Below, one piece after another: positions 36,882 through 45,243 of a DNA stretch of 64,000 nt. This DNA is from Azoamicus sp964355565 (lineage in GTDB: Bacteria > Pseudomonadota > Gammaproteobacteria > UBA6186 > Azoamicaceae), in NCBI GenBank assembly GCA_964355565.1, contig CAYHDJ010000001.1:62001-126000 (forward strand). The letters run 5' to 3'. Each line of letters begins with the position of its first letter. The first letter of the stretch is position 1. The notes under the pieces are model-generated. The model saw only the letters and a list, made by a program, of their open reading frames with translations, made no database searches and was not told where the DNA came from. The position numbers and the translations under genes are program-made.

Positions 36882-37081
36882 AACCATGCATAATTATTAG
36901 AGGAACTGACGACAATATAGAAGAATTTGAAAATAAGATTGCTTTAGCTTTAGAACAAGGTTATGAGATAAGTGGGGAATTAATAACACATGTATTAAAT
37001 ATAGATGATATGGATGTTATTATTTTATTACAACCAATGTTTTTACCGAATGATAATTATAATGATGGTGATAATTATTAA
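36878..37081 (+). CDS. Small conserved protein, possibly DUF1737-like
   Basis: A 67-residue acidic protein whose ATG overlaps the gyrA stop (ATGA). The pattern of a short strand (CIIIRG), a helix (EEFENKIALALEQGYEISGEL) and a strand (VIILLQPMF) resembles small DUF1737-type proteins, but the match is from memory and weak. The overlap and gene-like codon use support a real gene. Its function is unknown. Confidence 0.55.
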   Translation: MKPCIIIRGTDDNIEEFENKIALALEQGYEISGELITHVLNIDDMDVIILLQPMFLPNDNYNDGDNY

Positions 37082-37105
37082 TTAATAGTTATAAGCGAGG
37101 GTGTT

Positions 37106-37777
37106 GTGAATACTAATATTAAGTTTTTTTCAAGACCTTTAAACAAGGACTTGATTGTTATTAATAAGTTATTGATGAAGACTTATTTGTTGTTATCGTG
37201 TACTATATTATTTAGTGCATTTGTATCATTTTTGAGTATTAGGTTTGATGCCAAACCAGTGGGTGTTTTTTCTACGTTTATATTGTATTTTTTGATTCTG
37301 TTTTTAATAAATCTTTTTAAAAATAGTTTTTTACGTTTATTTTTTGTTTTTCTGTTAACTGGATTTCTTGGTTATTGTTGTGGGCCACTGATAAGTGTTT
37401 ATTTAAGTTTAAAAAATGGTGCTGAATTGGTTTTTTTATCTTTGTCTGTAACTGGTGGATTGTTTTTTTTGTTGTCATTTTATGTTTTGGTTTCTAGAAA
37501 AGATTTTTCATTTTTGAATAATTTTTTGTTTATTGGCGCTGTTGTAATATTTTTTATGTTTTTTATGAGTGCATTTTTAAATATTAAGTTGATACATTTG
37601 GTTTTTTCTGGATTGATTATTGTTTTTTCGTCAGCATGCATATTGTATGAGTTAAGTTCGATAGTAAATGATGGTGAGAGAGATTATGTTATGGTAACAG
37701 TATCTTTGTATTTAAGCGTATATAACATATTTCTTGGGTTTATTAGGTTGTTTGGTATTTTATCTGGTGATGAATAA
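37106..37777 (+). CDS. Bax inhibitor-1/YccA family membrane protein
   Basis: A 223-residue protein with about seven membrane helices, starting at GTG 37106 with GAGG eight bases upstream. The N-terminal segment, with NKLLMKTYLLLSCTILFSAFVSFLS (read in parts), and the C-terminal region with a conserved Asp pair are as in bacterial YccA/YbhL-type BI-1 proteins, which modulate FtsH proteolysis or leak Ca2+. It lies 24 bases after the small gene downstream of gyrA. Family call is good; the role is uncertain. Confidence 0.8.
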   Translation: MNTNIKFFSRPLNKDLIVINKLLMKTYLLLSCTILFSAFVSFLSIRFDAKPVGVFSTFILYFLILFLINLFKNSFLRLFFVFLLTGFLGYCCGPLISVYLSLKNGAELVFLSLSVTGGLFFLLSFYVLVSRKDFSFLNNFLFIGAVVIFFMFFMSAFLNIKLIHLVFSGLIIVFSSACILYELSSIVNDGERDYVMVTVSLYLSVYNIFLGFIRLFGILSGDE

Positions 37778-37782
37778 TACTT

Positions 37783-38520
37783 ATGTACAATGATTATTAT
37801 AGGTATATAAGGCATATTGTTTTATCTGATGTTGGTATAGATGGTCAAGATATTATTTTTAAGTCTAAGGTTTTGTGTATTGGCGCTGGAGGGTTAGGTA
37901 GTCCAGCGTTAACATATTTGGTCTCTAGTGGAATAGGTTTTATTGGAGTTGTTGATTTTGATGTTGTTGATTTAAGTAATCTTAATAGACAGTTTCTTTA
38001 TAATACTTTTGATGTTGGGAATAATAAGATTGATGCTGCGCTTAATTTTTTGAGAAAAATTAATCCTGATGTGTTTTTATTTGCTTATAAAGATAAATTA
38101 TCTAGTGATAATGTTTTCAATATTATGTCTGGTTATGATGCTATATTGGATTGTACTGATACTCTTCAGTCTAAATTTTTAGTTAATGATTTTGCCATGA
38201 AATTAAATATTCCTGTTGTGCATGCATCTGTTTTTGGTTTTAGTGGTTATGTTTCTGTGTTTTCTAGAGATACAGGTTGTTATAGGTGTCTTTATGAATC
38301 TTTTTCTCAAGTTAATTGTGTAGGTCATGGAATTTTTGGTGCGATGGCTGGGTTGGTTGGATCTATTCAAGCTCTTGAGGTTATAAAATTTTTGTTAAAT
38401 AAGATTAATTGTTTTGCATTTAATAATTTATTTTCAAAAGTTTTGTTTTTAGATTTAAAAAAATTAGAATTTCTAGTTTTAAATTTTAAAAAAAAAATAA
38501 ATTGCATAGGATGTTCCTAA
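37783..38520 (+). CDS. moeB: MoeB/ThiF-family adenylyltransferase, probably MoeB
   Basis: A 245-residue E1-like enzyme that adenylates the C-terminal Gly of a small sulfur-carrier protein (MoaD or ThiS). The ATP-binding GAGGLGSPALTYLVSSG is near residue 32, with DFDVVDLSNLNRQFLY and DCTDTLQSKFLVND following (each read in parts). Two CxxC pairs (CYRC near residue 166 and CIGC at the end) form the zinc site. The molybdate transporter genes end-to-end with it (modC stop overlaps by four bases) favour MoeB over ThiF. Confidence 0.85.
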   Translation: MYNDYYRYIRHIVLSDVGIDGQDIIFKSKVLCIGAGGLGSPALTYLVSSGIGFIGVVDFDVVDLSNLNRQFLYNTFDVGNNKIDAALNFLRKINPDVFLFAYKDKLSSDNVFNIMSGYDAILDCTDTLQSKFLVNDFAMKLNIPVVHASVFGFSGYVSVFSRDTGCYRCLYESFSQVNCVGHGIFGAMAGLVGSIQALEVIKFLLNKINCFAFNNLFSKVLFLDLKKLEFLVLNFKKKINCIGCS

Positions 38521-39161
38521 ATATTGTTGTATAGTATTTTGCCATTTTTGATATATATTATTTCGTTTGATAGCATGGTCAATTCTTCTATGTTATGTGA
38601 TACCCATATTATTGGTATGTTAAATTTTTCGTTTATATTTTTAATATATTTGATAATTTTTTTTTTAGTGATTATATCTTGTGAAGATAATGGTTCATCT
38701 AATATTATTATTTCTGGTTGAGTTATTAAAACTTGAGATATTAATATTCTTTGTTTTTCTCCACCTGATAGGTCTGTTATTTTTCTTTTAAATAGTTTTT
38801 TTAAGTTTAATAAATTTATTATTGTGTTTGAATTTACATATATTTTGTTTTTTTTTGAGCCACACATTATATTTTCATACACTGATAGATGTGGGAATAG
38901 TATCGGTGTTTGTGTTATATAACCTATTTTTCGTTTATTTGTTTTTATAAAAATATATCTTTTTGAGTCTTGTAGTATTTTGTTATTTATTTTTAAAAAA
39001 CTTTTTTGAGGAGTTGTTAGTCCAGCTATACATTTTAATAATGTGGTTTTTCCTGAGCCTGATTCTCCTAGAATAGTGATTATATTAAGTTTTTTTGATT
39101 TTAATGTGATATTTAATGTAAAATTTTTTAATTTTAAGAAGAAGAAGCTATCAATGTTCAT
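38517..39161 (-). CDS. modC: Molybdate ABC transporter ATP-binding protein, short form
   Basis: A 214-residue ABC ATPase. Walker A GESGSGKTTLL is near residue 33, the Q-loop is in IGYTQTP, the signature is LSGGEKQR and Walker B IIILDEPLSSQD. E. coli ModC has 352 residues with a C-terminal TOBE/Mop domain that senses molybdate; here the protein ends after the ATPase core, and moeB converges on the stop, so no C-terminal part remains. It overlaps modB by 11 bases. Identity rests on the modAB neighbours. Confidence 0.88.
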   Translation of the reverse strand: MNIDSFFFLKLKNFTLNITLKSKKLNIITILGESGSGKTTLLKCIAGLTTPQKSFLKINNKILQDSKRYIFIKTNKRKIGYITQTPILFPHLSVYENIMCGSKKNKIYVNSNTIINLLNLKKLFKRKITDLSGGEKQRILISQVLITQPEIIILDEPLSSQDIITKKKIIKYIKNINEKFNIPIIWVSHNIEELTMLSNEIIYIKNGKILYNNI

Positions 39162-39822
39162 TTTCTTTGTTAAGGTTAAAAATTATTAGTAGAATTAAGA
39201 ATGATATTGTTATTGTTATTAATGATAGAATATGTGTTGAATAGTAATCTAATTGTTCTATTTTTTCATATATAGCTATTGATAAAACTTGTGTTTTTCC
39301 TGGTATATTTCCGCCTATCATTAATACTACACCAAATTCTCCCATTGTATGTGTAAAGCTCAGTATTAATGCTTTTATTATGCCATTTTTTGTTAGAGGT
39401 ATAATTATTTTTATTAAAATACTGATACTTGTGTATTGCAATATTTTTGCTTGATCTATGATGGAGGTTGTGAGCTTTTCGAACGATAATTGAATCGGTT
39501 GAGTTGCAAATGGAAGTGAATATATTATAGAACCTATAACTAAACCCGTCATGGAAAAAATTATATCTGTACCAAAAATTTTTGTCCATATTTTCCCAAT
39601 TATAGTGTTATGATTTAAAGCTATTAATAAGTAAAATCCAAGTATTGTTGGTGGAAGTACTAAAGGTAGTGTTATAATTGTTTCTATTATTTTTTTTAAT
39701 TTTTTATTTTTTGTTTTTGCTAACCACCATGTTATTGGTATACTTATTAGCACTAATATGATTGAGCTTATTGTTGCTAAGTATAATGATAAGTATAATG
39801 GTAAAAAATCAATGTGTTTCAT
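39151..39822 (-). CDS. modB: Molybdate ABC transporter permease
   Basis: A 223-residue inner-membrane permease with about five to six helices. It carries typical ModB segments PLVLPPTILGFYLLIALN, SLPFATQPIQLSFE and SFTHTMGEFGVVLMIGGNIPG (read in parts); the last matches the EAA loop and the conserved RALGEFGAT..IAGNIPGKT of ModB. Length equals E. coli ModB (229). It overlaps modC by 11 and modA by 4 bases. Confidence 0.95.
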   Translation of the reverse strand: MKHIDFLPLYLSLYLATISSIILVLISIPITWWLAKTKNKKLKKIIETIITLPLVLPPTILGFYLLIALNHNTIIGKIWTKIFGTDIIFSMTGLVIGSIIYSLPFATQPIQLSFEKLTTSIIDQAKILQYTSISILIKIIIPLTKNGIIKALILSFTHTMGEFGVVLMIGGNIPGKTQVLSIAIYEKIEQLDYYSTHILSLITITISFLILLIIFNLNKENEH

Positions 39823-40559
39823 TTTTTAGTTTTGTATCCATATTTTTTAATTATATTTTTTGTTTTTTTAATTTTCATGTAATTAAATAATGATTTGTTT
39901 AGTTTATTATCGTTTTCGTTTTTTAATAATATTGCACTTTGTTTAATTGTTGGGTATAAATATTTTGGTATCTTCCAGTATGTGTTTTTTTTAGTTTTAT
40001 TATGAATTGCATATGATAGCGCTGTTAAACCTAGTTCGCTGGCATTATTTAATACTGATATAAATGTTTGATTTATATTTGAGCAAAAAATGGCATTTTT
40101 GTCATAAATTATTTTTAAATTTTTGAGTGCAGTTTTGCTTGTTTTCCCGTATGGAGATAAATTAGAATTGCTTAGTGCTATATTTTTAATTATTTTAAAA
40201 TATTTTAGTATTTGTTTTTTAATAATTTTATCTTTTTTAATTATTATTATTTTTCCTTTAGCATATGTGTATTTTTTATTTTTAAATAAATTTATTTTTT
40301 CTAATATTTTTGTATGTTTTTTATCGGCTGATAAAAATATGTTAAATTGTGCATTATTTTTAATTTTCGTGAATAGATTGGATGTTGAATCTGAACTTGT
40401 TAGTGTTTTACAATTGTTATGTTTTTCGAAATTCTTTGATATTAGAATTGATATTGGAAAAAAATTTGATGCTACAGCTATATTTAGATAGTGTGTTTCT
40501 GTTAATGCTGTAGTAGTTGTAAGTATTATTAGTGCTAGCGTTATTGTAAATTTTAGCAT
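39819..40559 (-). CDS. modA: Molybdate ABC transporter substrate-binding protein
   Basis: A 246-residue periplasmic binding protein with a cleavable signal peptide (residues 1-20, LALIILTTTTALTETH). Mature ModA features are AVASNFFPISILISKNFEK, FNIFLSADKKHTKIL and SPYGKTSKTAL. The oxyanion-binding Ser/Tyr pattern cannot be verified by eye. It ends one base before ubiG starts, on the same strand. Import of molybdate implies a molybdoenzyme elsewhere in the genome. Confidence 0.88.
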   Translation of the reverse strand: MLKFTITLALIILTTTTALTETHYLNIAVASNFFPISILISKNFEKHNNCKTLTSSDSTSNLFTKIKNNAQFNIFLSADKKHTKILEKINLFKNKKYTYAKGKIIIIKKDKIIKKQILKYFKIIKNIALSNSNLSPYGKTSKTALKNLKIIYDKNAIFCSNINQTFISVLNNASELGLTALSYAIHNKTKKNTYWKIPKYLYPTIKQSAILLKNENDNKLNKSLFNYMKIKKTKNIIKKYGYKTKK

Positions 40560-40560
40560 G

Positions 40561-41241
40561 TTATATTTTTTGGAGTGTTATAATATAATTTATATTTGTT
40601 GAAGTGCCTATATGTGAGTATTTTAGTATTGGGTTATATATTATGCCCTTTATGTCAATGATATGCATATTATAATCATTTAATTTTTTTTTAATTAGAG
40701 TACAATCTAACAGATTTTCATATGTATGCATATTAATTTTCATATCTTTTGTTATATATTCGCATATCAGAATCATGTATATATAGGTTAGTATATTTTT
40801 TTTAAGTGATGATATTATTATTATACCGTGTTTTTTACACAGTGTGTCAATTATTTTTATTAAGTCTGCTTTTTTTTCAACATGTTCGAGTAATTCCATA
40901 CATATGACTATGTCAAATATATTATTGTTATGTTTTATGAAATTATTTATATCTTTGTTTATGTAATGTATTTTTGATGAATTTTTTTTATTGTGTGATT
41001 TGGCTATTTTAATTAAATTTTTTGATTTATCCAAGCCTGTTATTATGCCACCATGTGCTGCTAATTTTTCTGACAAAACTCCTCCCCCACAGCCTATATC
41101 TATTATGTTTTTTTTGTTTATTTTTGTTTTACTTTGTATATAGTTGAATCGTATATTATTTATTATATGTAGTGGTTGGCATATGTTGTGTTTTTTCCAC
41201 CAAATGGATGCTATCGTATCAAATATGTAGGTTTTTTTCAT
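40561..41241 (-). CDS. ubiG: Ubiquinone biosynthesis O-methyltransferase UbiG
   Basis: A 226-residue SAM-dependent methyltransferase that does both O-methylation steps in ubiquinone synthesis. Motif I is IDIGCGGGVLSEKLA, and CMELLEHVEKKADLI matches the CMEMLEHVPDP signature of UbiG. The N-terminal FDTIASIWWKKH recalls the family's FSELAHRWWD. It sits between argS and modA with one-base gaps on each side. No other ubi gene is in the window. Confidence 0.9.
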   Translation of the reverse strand: MKKTYIFDTIASIWWKKHNICQPLHIINNIRFNYIQSKTKINKKNIIDIGCGGGVLSEKLAAHGGIITGLDKSKNLIKIAKSHNKKNSSKIHYINKDINNFIKHNNNIFDIVICMELLEHVEKKADLIKIIDTLCKKHGIIIISSLKKNILTYIYMILICEYITKDMKINMHTYENLLDCTLIKKKLNDYNMHIIDIKGIIYNPILKYSHIGTSTNINYIITLQKI

Positions 41242-41242
41242 G

Positions 41243-42964
41243 TTACATTTTTTTTATTATTTTTAGACCTAGCAATAACATTCCATTTTTTAAAATTTTT
41301 TCAGTAATTTTACATAGACTTAATCTACTGTGCTTGTTATGTGAGTCTATTACATTACATTCATGAAAGAAGGCATGAAATTTTTCTGCTAGTTTATATA
41401 AATATGTTGTTAATATATTTGGGTTTAGATCTTCTGCTGTTTTTTCTAATGTATATTTGTATTGCAAAATATGTATTGCTAGGTTTATTTCTGATTGCGT
41501 TTCTATTTTTATATTTTTGTTATTTTTTTCTTGTAAATTTTTCTTTTTGAAATTTTTTTTAATGCTGATTATTCTTACATAAGCGTAGTTTAAAAATGAT
41601 GATGTATTTCCATTAAATTGAAGTATTTTATTGTAATCGAATATATAGTTTTGATCAATTTTGTTTGATAAGTCTGAATATTTTATTGTATTTATACCAA
41701 TTATTTTTGCATTATTTAATAATGTATGTTTTTTAATATGTGGGTTTTTTTTAATAATTATTTTTTTTGCATATTTTATAGCATTTTTTAATAAATTTAA
41801 TAATTTTTCTGACTGACCAGAACGTGTTTTTATTTTTTTTCCTTCATGTGTTAGCATTAGTCCAATTGGCAGATGTATTAGTTTTGTATGAGTTTTAATA
41901 GTGGTTTTTTCTATAGCCTTAAATATCATTTCGAAATGCATTTTTTGACCAATGTCTGTGATGTATATTATTTTGTCTGCTTTGTTATATTTTATTCTGT
42001 AGTATATTGCAGCCAAATCTGTTGTTGCATAATTGAATCCACCATCTGATTTTCTAACTATAAGTGGTAATGGATTGTTATCTTTGTTTTTATACCCATC
42101 TAAATATATGCATTTTGCGTTGTCTGAATTTATTATTATTTTTTTTTTCTGTAAATTGTTTATAAGTGGTCTTAATAAATCTTTATAAAATGATTCACCT
42201 TTGTATTTTATTGTTATATCCAACATGGTGTATATTTTTTTGTATTCTTTTTTAGATGTGTGGTTTATTACATTCCATATATTAATTGATGTTTTATCTT
42301 CTTTTTGTAAGTTTATAACTTCTTTTTTTGCTAGATCTTTAAATTGTTGGTTTGTTTCAAATTTTTTTTGTGCCGCTTGGTATAAACTAGATAATTTTTC
42401 TAATTTTATATGTTTAATATCATTATAATTATAATTTTCTTTTATATAACTAATTAATACTCCGAATTGAGTTCCCCAATCACCAAGGTGACTTATTTTT
42501 ATAACTTTATGGCCTAAGTGAAGTAGAATTCTTGATAAACAATCGCCTATTATTGTAGATCGGAGATGGCCTACGTGCATGTCTTTAGCTATGTTTGGGC
42601 TGGAATAATCGATAATTATTTTTTCTTTTTTTTTAATTATTGGTGTTCTAAAAGCATGTGTTAATTTTTTATCTATAAATTTGTTTTGTATAATAAAATT
42701 TAGGAATCCTGGATCTGTTAGTGTTATATTGAAAGCTTGATAATTTGTTTTTTTTTCTATGTATTGTTTAATTATGTTTGATATGTTTGTTGGTGTGTCA
42801 TTTGTCATTTTTGATATTTTCATTGCGCTATTAAATTGAAAATGACTGTTTATTTGTTCTTTTGATTGTGATATATCTATGTCTTTTAATGTTATTTGTT
42901 TGTGTAATTTTGGAAATTTGTTTACAATAGCTCTAAAGCATAATTTTTTTATAAAATTGATCAT
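41243..42964 (-). CDS. argS: Arginyl-tRNA synthetase
   Basis: Class I ArgRS, 573 residues (E. coli 577), charging tRNA-Arg. The binding motif is SPNIAKDMHVGHLRSTIIGD near residue 125, with HLGDWGTQFG following. As in most ArgRS there is no standard KMSKS; HEGKKIKTRSG is at that place. The C-terminal helical anticodon-binding domain (DALR) ends with SRLSLCKITEKILKNGMLLLG (read in parts). It heads a tight argS-ubiG-modABC run. Confidence 0.97.
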   Translation of the reverse strand: MINFIKKLCFRAIVNKFPKLHKQITLKDIDISQSKEQINSHFQFNSAMKISKMTNDTPTNISNIIKQYIEKKTNYQAFNITLTDPGFLNFIIQNKFIDKKLTHAFRTPIIKKKEKIIIDYSSPNIAKDMHVGHLRSTIIGDCLSRILLHLGHKVIKISHLGDWGTQFGVLISYIKENYNYNDIKHIKLEKLSSLYQAAQKKFETNQQFKDLAKKEVINLQKEDKTSINIWNVINHTSKKEYKKIYTMLDITIKYKGESFYKDLLRPLINNLQKKKIIINSDNAKCIYLDGYKNKDNNPLPLIVRKSDGGFNYATTDLAAIYYRIKYNKADKIIYITDIGQKMHFEMIFKAIEKTTIKTHTKLIHLPIGLMLTHEGKKIKTRSGQSEKLLNLLKNAIKYAKKIIIKKNPHIKKHTLLNNAKIIGINTIKYSDLSNKIDQNYIFDYNKILQFNGNTSSFLNYAYVRIISIKKNFKKKNLQEKNNKNIKIETQSEINLAIHILQYKYTLEKTAEDLNPNILTTYLYKLAEKFHAFFHECNVIDSHNKHSRLSLCKITEKILKNGMLLLGLKIIKKM

Positions 42965-43035
42965 ATTTTGTATATTAATTTTTTATTTTAATAATATTAG
43001 ATATTTAATTAATATTCAATTATGTATTTTGTATT

Positions 43036-43040
43036 AAGGA
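43036..43040 (+). promoter_or_regulatory. Shine-Dalgarno site of sufB
   Basis: AAGGA six bases upstream of TTG 43047. No ATG or GTG precedes the conserved part of SufB, so this site supports a TTG start. Confidence 0.6.
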
Positions 43041-43046
43041 ATTATT

Positions 43047-44486
43047 TTGGTTAATATAGATTTGCAAAACTTAGTAAACAATAAGTATTCGGCTGGATTT
43101 AGTACTGAAATTTCATCAGATAGTATAATGCCTGGCATTAATGAGGATGTTATAAGGTTAATATCAAAAAAGAAAAATGAGCCAGAATTTTTATTAGATT
43201 TTCGTATAAAATCTTATTATAAATGGAAAAGCATGTCAGAACCAACTTGGGGAAATGTATCGTATGATAAAATAAATTATAATGATATTATTTATTATTC
43301 TTCGCCAATAATAAAAAAAAATATCAAGAATTTGAGTGAATTGGATCCTAATATCTTGGAAACTTATAATAAACTTGGTATACCATTGGATGAGCAAAAG
43401 CGTATATCTGGTATTGCTGTTGATGCTGTTTTTGATAGTGTATCTGTTATAACTACTTTTAAAGAAGAGCTTGAAAAATATGGTATAATTTTTTGTTCAT
43501 TTTCAGAAGCTGTAGATAAGTGTCCAAGTTTAATTTCTAAGTATTTAGGAAGTGTTGTTTCTTATTCTGATAATTTTTTTGCAGCATTAAATTCTGCAGT
43601 TTTTAGTGATGGTTCTTTTTGTTATATTCCTAAAAATGTTGTTTGTCCGATGGATTTGTCTACGTATTTTAGAATAAATACATCAAAAATTGGGCAATTT
43701 GAAAGAACTTTGATAATAGCAGATGAACATAGCAGCGTTACTTATTTGGAGGGATGTTCCGCACCTATTAGAGATGAAAATCAGTTGCACGCTGCTGTTG
43801 TTGAAATTATAGCACTTGATAGCGCTACTGTAAAATATTCTACAGTTCAGAATTGGTACCCTGGTGATAAAAATGGTATAGGTGGAATTTATAATTTTGT
43901 AACGAAACGTGGATTATGTTTAGGATCGCGTTCTAAAATTACTTGGAATCAAGTTGAGGTTGGGGCTGCTATAACTTGGAAGTATCCATCTGTTATTTTG
44001 AAAGGTGATTATAGTGTTGGTGAATTTTATTCTATTGCTGTCACAAACAATTTTCAGCAAGCTGATACTGGTACTAAAATGATTCATGTTGGGAAAAATA
44101 CCAGTAGCATTATAATTTCCAAGGGTGTTTCAGCTGGACATTCTAAGAATACTTATAGAGGTATGGTTTCTATTTTGTCTAATGCTATTAATTCTAAGAA
44201 TTATACTAAGTGTGATTCTTTGTTGTTTGGTGATAGATCATCAGCATTTACATATCCATTGATAAAGAGTAAAAATTGCAGTTCCAGGGTTGAGCATGAA
44301 GCTGTTACAAGTAAAATAAGTGGTGAGCAATTATTTTATTGTAAACAGCGATGCTTAGATGATGAAAATGCTGTTTGTATTATTGTTAATGGGTTTTGCA
44401 AGCAGGTTATTAGTGAATTACCGTTGGAGTTTTTGATAGAAGCTCAAAGATTATTAGATATAAGTTTGGAAGGTGCTGTAGGATGA
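43047..44486 (+). CDS. sufB: Fe-S cluster assembly protein SufB
   Basis: A 479-residue scaffold subunit of the SufBC2D complex. It starts at TTG. Typical segments are AGFSTEISSDSIMPGINEDVIRLIS, YNKLGIPLDEQKRISG, YLEGCSAP and QNWYPGDKNGIGGIYNFVTKRG (read in parts). The C-terminal end has the conserved RVEHEAVTSKISGEQLFYC, with the His needed near the SufD interface and the Cys in NCSSRVEHEA. Length is near E. coli SufB (495). It is the first gene of sufBCDSU. Confidence 0.97.
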   Translation: MVNIDLQNLVNNKYSAGFSTEISSDSIMPGINEDVIRLISKKKNEPEFLLDFRIKSYYKWKSMSEPTWGNVSYDKINYNDIIYYSSPIIKKNIKNLSELDPNILETYNKLGIPLDEQKRISGIAVDAVFDSVSVITTFKEELEKYGIIFCSFSEAVDKCPSLISKYLGSVVSYSDNFFAALNSAVFSDGSFCYIPKNVVCPMDLSTYFRINTSKIGQFERTLIIADEHSSVTYLEGCSAPIRDENQLHAAVVEIIALDSATVKYSTVQNWYPGDKNGIGGIYNFVTKRGLCLGSRSKITWNQVEVGAAITWKYPSVILKGDYSVGEFYSIAVTNNFQQADTGTKMIHVGKNTSSIIISKGVSAGHSKNTYRGMVSILSNAINSKNYTKCDSLLFGDRSSAFTYPLIKSKNCSSRVEHEAVTSKISGEQLFYCKQRCLDDENAVCIIVNGFCKQVISELPLEFLIEAQRLLDISLEGAVG

Positions 44487-45235
44487 TTAATGAAAAATTG
44501 TTATGTGTTAATAATTTATTTGCATCGCTTGGAGACAGAATTATTATTAATAATTTTAATTTAGATATTTATCCAGGTGAAATTCATGTAATTGTTGGTC
44601 CTAATGGAGTTGGCAAAAGTACTTTAGCAAGAACATTGGCTGGATTTCATGATGGGTATAATTTTTCAGGGTCTGTTTTGTTTAATGATTGTGATTTATT
44701 TTCTTTATCTCAGTCTGATATTGCTTTAATGGGGTTGTTTTTAAGCTTTCAAAATCCTATTGAAATACCAGGTGTTACAAATGTTCATTTTTTTAAATCG
44801 TTTTTAAACTTTAAACGTAAACATATTGGCTTAGATCCTATTGAACATGAGGAATTTTTGTTGGAAGTTAAATCTTATATGAAACAATTAAACATGCGAG
44901 AAGATTTGCTTAATAGATTTGTTAATGTTGATTTTTCTGGTGGGGAAAAGAAAAAGAATGAAATTTTACAAATGTTATTGTTAAAGCCAAAATTGGTAAT
45001 TTTGGATGAAATTGATTCTGGACTTGATGTTGATGCGTTGCGTGATGTTTTTGGGTGTTTAAAAATGTTTCATACAAAGGAAAATGCTATTTTAATGATA
45101 ACTCATTATAGAAGGGTATTAGATTATATTAATGTTGATTTTGTGCATGTTATGCGTGATGGGACTATTGTTAAAACTGGGAAAAAAGATCTTCTTAATG
45201 AAGTTGATCAACATGGGTATATTAATTATAATTAG
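44483..45235 (+). CDS. sufC: Fe-S cluster assembly ATPase SufC
   Basis: A 250-residue ABC-type ATPase that drives SufBC2D. Walker A is GPNGVGKSTLARTLAG near residue 36, the Q-loop lies in SFQNPIEIPGV, the signature is FSGGEKKKNEILQM and Walker B VILDEIDSGLDVDAL. FSGGEKKRNEI is the SufC-specific variant. It overlaps sufB by four bases and is separated from sufD by eight. Confidence 0.98.
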   Translation: MINEKLLCVNNLFASLGDRIIINNFNLDIYPGEIHVIVGPNGVGKSTLARTLAGFHDGYNFSGSVLFNDCDLFSLSQSDIALMGLFLSFQNPIEIPGVTNVHFFKSFLNFKRKHIGLDPIEHEEFLLEVKSYMKQLNMREDLLNRFVNVDFSGGEKKKNEILQMLLLKPKLVILDEIDSGLDVDALRDVFGCLKMFHTKENAILMITHYRRVLDYINVDFVHVMRDGTIVKTGKKDLLNEVDQHGYINYN

Positions 45236-45243
45236 TATGGGTT

